Below are positions 23,760-27,182 of a stretch of DNA of 27,182 nucleotides, piece after piece. Below the pieces are notes generated by a model. It ran no database searches and was not told the origin of the DNA. It was given only the letters and a program-made list of their open reading frames with translations. Origin of the DNA: Oscillospiraceae bacterium (GTDB taxonomy: Bacteria > Bacillota_A > Clostridia > Saccharofermentanales > Saccharofermentanaceae); NCBI GenBank assembly GCA_902791885.1, contig CADAXO010000005.1, forward strand, positions 1 to 27,182. Reading direction: 5' to 3'. The translations under genes were made by a program, and so were the position numbers. Each line of letters starts with the position of its first letter. Positions within the stretch are counted from its first letter, which is position 1.

Positions 23760-24872
23760 TTATGCAGAAGCCTTTACCGTATTCCAGATCTCAGTGTATC
23801 TCTCCTCGATCTCAGAAGAAGAGTAGTAAACCTCGAGTGTAGCGAAGACCTCTTCTGTAGGATAGTAGTAGATGTTGCCGGAGATCTCGGGATCGAGCAT
23901 GTCTCTTGCAGCGAGGTTAGGTGTCGAATAGCCTACATACTCGCAGTTCTCAAGAGCGATCTCAGGCTCATACATGAAGTTGATGAAGTCGTGCGCACCC
24001 TCGTAGTTAGCTGCGTTAGCAGGTACGCACATCATATCAACGGACCAGTTGGATCCCTCGGGGAGAACGAATCTTAAGTCGATATCGTCGCTGCCTCCGA
24101 GTTCTTCAAGTCTGTCGAGCATAACGATGTGGTCGCCTGCCCATGTAACGGAAGCTGCAAGCTCACCGGATACCATCTTGTCCTTGAGGTTATCGATACC
24201 GTATGTGGGATTGATGTTTGTTTTCTGGTCGATAAGAAGCTGCATAGCCTCGTTAAGCTCGTCCTCATCCATTGTGTTGATGGAGTAGCCCAAGTAGTTC
24301 AAAGCAACGCCGATGGACTCTCTCATGGAATCGTACATTCCGATGTTGCCTGCATTAGCCTCATCGAAAACAGCACCCCAGATAACTTCGGGATCTGTAG
24401 TGCCCTCGGGGATCTCGACTCTGTTTGCGTCGTATACAAGACCTACTGTGCAGTACATGTAAGGAACACCGTAATCGAAGATCTCGTTGTTAAGATCGGG
24501 ATCCTGTGAATATGTGAGGTTTCTCAGCATAGGATCCATGTGCTCTGTAACGTTAGGAAGCAAAGACCAGTCGAGGGGCTGGATCCTCTGCTCGTTGATG
24601 AGTCTGCAGACCATGTACTCGGAAGGTACGATAACGTCATATGTGTTATCGAGGTTGGGGTACATCGTCTCGTTAGTCTCGAATGTTCTGTAAATAACCT
24701 TGTACTGAGGATAAGCAGCCTCGAACTTGGCGATGGTATCCTCTGCGATATACTCGCCCCAGTTATAGATGATGAGCTCCTGTCTGCTGTCGCATGCTGT
24801 TGAGCCGAGCATTGTCATGGCAATCAAAGCTGCGGAGCTTAAGACGCTTACGATCTTTCTCATTTTCTTCAT
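23760..24872 (-). CDS. potD: Spermidine/putrescine-binding lipoprotein
   Basis: Extracytoplasmic substrate-binding protein of a polyamine ABC importer. 370 residues. A lipoprotein signal, MKKMRKIVSVLSSAALIA, leads to a lipobox ending in STAC (C27), followed by ELIIYNWGEYIAEDTIAKFE, the classic PotD start. Further family features are YDVIVPSEYMVCRL, the WGAVFD region and the C-terminal FINFMYEPEIA. GGAGGAG lies ahead of the ATG. The start overlaps the potC stop by four bases (ATGA). Last gene of the operon, followed by a strong terminator. Polyamine preference (spermidine or putrescine) cannot be told by eye. Confidence 0.95.
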   Translation of the reverse strand: MKKMRKIVSVLSSAALIAMTMLGSTACDSRQELIIYNWGEYIAEDTIAKFEAAYPQYKVIYRTFETNETMYPNLDNTYDVIVPSEYMVCRLINEQRIQPLDWSLLPNVTEHMDPMLRNLTYSQDPDLNNEIFDYGVPYMYCTVGLVYDANRVEIPEGTTDPEVIWGAVFDEANAGNIGMYDSMRESIGVALNYLGYSINTMDEDELNEAMQLLIDQKTNINPTYGIDNLKDKMVSGELAASVTWAGDHIVMLDRLEELGGSDDIDLRFVLPEGSNWSVDMMCVPANAANYEGAHDFINFMYEPEIALENCEYVGYSTPNLAARDMLDPEISGNIYYYPTEEVFATLEVYYSSSEIEERYTEIWNTVKASA

Positions 24873-25681
24873 TTCTTTACTCCTCCGGTTTTATCTTTTG
24901 ATCCCTTAACACGGGATAAGTTGGACAACAGAAGCAGCAGTATTACAGCTGCAAAGAGAATCGCCGTCAAGGCATTCATCTTGGGGTTAACGCCGAACTT
25001 CGCCATCGCGTAGATCTTCATCGGCAGTGTCTGCACTGAAGAGCTGACGTTGAAGTTACTGATAAGATAGTCGTCAATCGAGAGCGTGAACGTCAGAAGA
25101 AGCGATGATATGATACCCGGCATGATCTCGGGGATTATAACAAGGCGGAGCGTCTGAAATCTCGTGGCTCCGAGATCCATCGCAGCCTCCGAAAGGTTCT
25201 TGTCGAGCTGCTTGATCTTAGGCTCTATCGAGAGTATCGCGAAAGGCACACAGAAAGCGATGTGAGCGATAATGAGCGTCAGCTCACCCTTCTGCACTCC
25301 CAAAAATGAGAACAGGAGCATGAACGAGATACCTATAACGAGCTCGGGCATTACATTCGGAATGTAGGTGATGTTCATAAGGAAGCCCTGAAGCTTCTTG
25401 CCGAGGTAAGCCATACCGAGACATGTGATAACGCCGAAAAACGTCGACACAACAGATGCAATGGCAGCTACCTTCAGAGTCGTCATAAGGCCTTCGAGAA
25501 GCTCTACTCCGTCACTTCCGCTGAAAAGGTTAATGTAGTGATCCAAAGTGAATCCGCCCCACACAAATGACTTCGGGATCTTGTTAAACGAATACACGAT
25601 CATGAGTGCGATGGGAAGATATAAGAACACAAGAATGATTCCGATATAGATGCTCGGAACGGCTTTACGAAGTAATCTCAT
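24869..25681 (-). CDS. potC: Spermidine/putrescine ABC permease PotC
   Basis: Inner permease subunit of the polyamine importer. 270 residues, about six membrane segments, usual length. The EAA loop that contacts the ATPase reads SEAAMDLGATRFQTLRLVIIPEIMPG (165-189 region), and the N-terminal YLPIALMIVYSFN is typical of PotC. ATGA overlaps join it to potB upstream and potD downstream, so the operon is tightly coupled. Confidence 0.95.
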   Translation of the reverse strand: MRLLRKAVPSIYIGIILVFLYLPIALMIVYSFNKIPKSFVWGGFTLDHYINLFSGSDGVELLEGLMTTLKVAAIASVVSTFFGVITCLGMAYLGKKLQGFLMNITYIPNVMPELVIGISFMLLFSFLGVQKGELTLIIAHIAFCVPFAILSIEPKIKQLDKNLSEAAMDLGATRFQTLRLVIIPEIMPGIISSLLLTFTLSIDDYLISNFNVSSSVQTLPMKIYAMAKFGVNPKMNALTAILFAAVILLLLLSNLSRVKGSKDKTGGVKK

Positions 25682-27111
25682 AGTACAAGTCCTCCGCTTC
25701 CTGCTTCCTTATCCTGATTACGCAGAAGTCTCATCGTCACAAGTACGAAGATGAGAAGTATCAGTGACAGAACGTTACCTGCCTGCTGATACGTCGGGCT
25801 CTCGTTCAGGATGAATGACTGAACCGTATTACCGATCGTTGTCTTCGATCCTTCGGTGATGATATCGGGGATCATGTAGAAAGTCATGGACGGCATGAAT
25901 ACCATCTGGATTCCCGAGATAACACCAGGCAAAGACAGCGGGAAAATTACTTTGGTAAATGTCTGGAACTTGTTCGCTCCGAGGTCTGCTGCAGCCTGTC
26001 CGAGACTTGAATCGATCTTTACGAGGACCGAATAGATCGGCAGGAGCATGAACGGAAGGAAGTCGTTTACCATAACGACCTTCGTGATGATATCGGACAG
26101 AATGGGATCCTTCAGGAAGAGGATCGGATCCGACATATGGAATACGCTCTGAAGGAATGTGTTGAGCACACCCGTCTGGCTGAAGAAAGCTCTCCATGCA
26201 TATGTTCGAAGCATCGTGTTCATCCACATGGGAAGGACGAACAGGAGCAGAAGTTTACTTGAATCCGTGTGAAGTCTCTTGGCACGCGCCTGAAGGATGT
26301 ATGCCAGAGGATAGCCCAGGATAAGGCATCCGATCGTTGTCCAAAGAGCATAATCCAAGCTTCGCAGGAATACAGAGAAATACTCCTGAAGCGTAACTCT
26401 CATGCCGTAGAATTCGGCCGTTACGGTCTTATTCTCAAACAAAGTCTTAAAGCCGTCGAGGTTAAATGAGTAGCCTCCGGAAGTCTTCGCGAAGAAGGCT
26501 CTGAAGAGGATGAGCACTAGAGGAAGGATCGTGAAGACCACTACCCATGCGATATAAGGATACGACAGAAGCTTCATGTTCATAACAAGGCCCAGTGCTC
26601 CGTACAGTGAAGCTGCGATGCCTATGAAAAGGAATACGATCAAAAGGTTTCCGATGATCGACTGAACCACATAAAGACGCTGTGCGGTAAGTCCGTTCTC
26701 CGCGATCATGGCGGGAGTTATGAACTTATTTAATGTAATGACATGAAGCACGATCCTTAAGATAAAAAGAAGCATTACCGTAAGGCAGCCGAGTCTTTTC
26801 GATCTTTTGGAGTGCGAGTAAAGCTGGAAGCCCAAAGAGAGCGTGAGTGCTGCTACGGATACAATGAGGGTAAGCGTGAACATTGTGGCACCGAAGCCTC
26901 TGAAATCGAGATCTACCGTCGTATCGCGAAGCTGAACGTAAACTCTCGGGGACATGATCAGCGTAAGAAGCGAGTATACTCTCTCCTTCTTATACTGAAC
27001 AAAAAGCTCAAACATAGGAATGAATACCGACACGAAAGAAAGCGTCGCGACGATACACATTATGATGCCGTGAAAAGGCATCAGCTTAAATCTTGATCTG
27101 ATGTCTCTCAT
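25678..27111 (-). CDS. potB: Spermidine/putrescine ABC permease PotB with an N-terminal membrane extension
   Basis: Permease subunit of the polyamine importer. The core (about residues 183-477) is a normal PotB, with PYIAWVVVFTILPLVLILFRAFF, LPMWMNTMLRTYAWRAFF, VMVNDFLPFMLLPIY and an EAA loop QAAADLGANKFQTF. Ahead of it lie about 180 extra residues with around four hydrophobic segments (15-37, 75-97, 108-128, 150-172), so 477 residues compare with a usual 275-290. The ATG at 27111 has GAGGAG at good spacing and overlaps the upstream stop (ATGA), supporting the long form. The extra domain is unrecognised. Confidence 0.9.
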   Translation of the reverse strand: MRDIRSRFKLMPFHGIIMCIVATLSFVSVFIPMFELFVQYKKERVYSLLTLIMSPRVYVQLRDTTVDLDFRGFGATMFTLTLIVSVAALTLSLGFQLYSHSKRSKRLGCLTVMLLFILRIVLHVITLNKFITPAMIAENGLTAQRLYVVQSIIGNLLIVFLFIGIAASLYGALGLVMNMKLLSYPYIAWVVVFTILPLVLILFRAFFAKTSGGYSFNLDGFKTLFENKTVTAEFYGMRVTLQEYFSVFLRSLDYALWTTIGCLILGYPLAYILQARAKRLHTDSSKLLLLFVLPMWMNTMLRTYAWRAFFSQTGVLNTFLQSVFHMSDPILFLKDPILSDIITKVVMVNDFLPFMLLPIYSVLVKIDSSLGQAAADLGANKFQTFTKVIFPLSLPGVISGIQMVFMPSMTFYMIPDIITEGSKTTIGNTVQSFILNESPTYQQAGNVLSLILLIFVLVTMRLLRNQDKEAGSGGLVL

Positions 27112-27182
27112 GCATTCTCCTCTGCAGAATCATCGTCCTTGACACCTCTTACGCCGAAGCCTCCGGGCAAAGGTGAGAACGG
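27108..27182 (-). CDS. 3' end of the gene upstream of potB, probably potA
   Basis: The last 24 codons of a gene entering from the right edge, ending PGGFGVRGVKDDDSAEENA and a TGA that overlaps the potB ATG. In potABCD operons this position holds the ATP-binding subunit PotA. The visible acidic tail carries no diagnostic motif, so the identity rests on gene order alone. Confidence 0.5.
   Translation of the reverse strand, partial: PFSPLPGGFGVRGVKDDDSAEENA

Overview
The window looks like part of the chromosome of an anaerobic Gram-positive bacterium of the Clostridia (Lachnospiraceae/Oscillospiraceae-like). This is an inference from several signs: enoyl-ACP reduction by FabK, a FabT-type operator on the fatty-acid operon, rubrerythrin, strong AGGAGG-type ribosome binding sites, an XRE/DUF2975 pair, and several zinc-ribbon membrane proteins. 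Nearly all genes lie on the minus strand, so transcription runs mostly from right to left. Only an exonuclease III gene and a radical SAM gene lie on the plus strand. No rRNA, tRNA, CRISPR array, insertion sequence or phage gene was seen, and no gene-free stretch exceeds 300 bases.

Layout from left to right: (1) 1-3147, a CDP-hexose operon read leftward: ddhA (glucose-1-phosphate cytidylyltransferase), ddhB (CDP-glucose 4,6-dehydratase), ddhC/rfbH (3-dehydrase), then the first codons of another gene. The rfbH copy carries an internal out-of-frame deletion that removes most of its iron-sulfur ligand region. (2) 3200-5467, a cytoplasmic family 3 glycoside hydrolase. (3) 5521-10937, a type II fatty-acid operon fabH-fabK-fabD-fabG-fabF-fabZ, with a promoter overlapped by two FabT-like boxes. 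acpP, the acc genes and fabT are absent. (4) 10987-12705, a divergent pair of an L-asparaginase-family gene and exonuclease III. (5) 12702-15553, a membrane acyltransferase, then an acyl-CoA ligase with a clear promoter, then a terminator. (6) 15575-17863, a four-gene operon of three zinc-ribbon membrane proteins and a small lipoprotein, of unknown function. (7) 17890-20844, rubrerythrin and a membrane-anchored GGDEF-EAL protein. (8) 20942-22030, a radical SAM enzyme of unknown substrate. (9) 22045-22864, an XRE regulator and DUF2975 membrane protein pair. (10) 22892-23675, a proB copy without its N-terminus. (11) 23695-27182, a spermidine/putrescine-type ABC transporter operon (tail of an upstream gene, probably potA, then potB, potC and potD).

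The fab genes cover the whole elongation cycle: malonyl transfer, initiating condensation, ketoreduction, dehydration, enoyl reduction and elongating condensation. ACP and malonyl-CoA must come from genes elsewhere. The acyl-CoA ligase could activate exogenous fatty acids, and a FabT-type control site would suit an organism that senses such lipids. The CDP-sugar genes would feed a surface polysaccharide, but the pathway looks broken at rfbH in this sequence.

The observations most worth a second look are the tandem FabT-like operator, the uncharacterised zinc-ribbon operon with a duplicated 5' module, the two damaged genes (rfbH, proB), the PotB permease with an extra membrane domain, the degenerate GGDEF next to an intact EAL domain, and an asparaginase-like protein apparently lacking the catalytic lysine.
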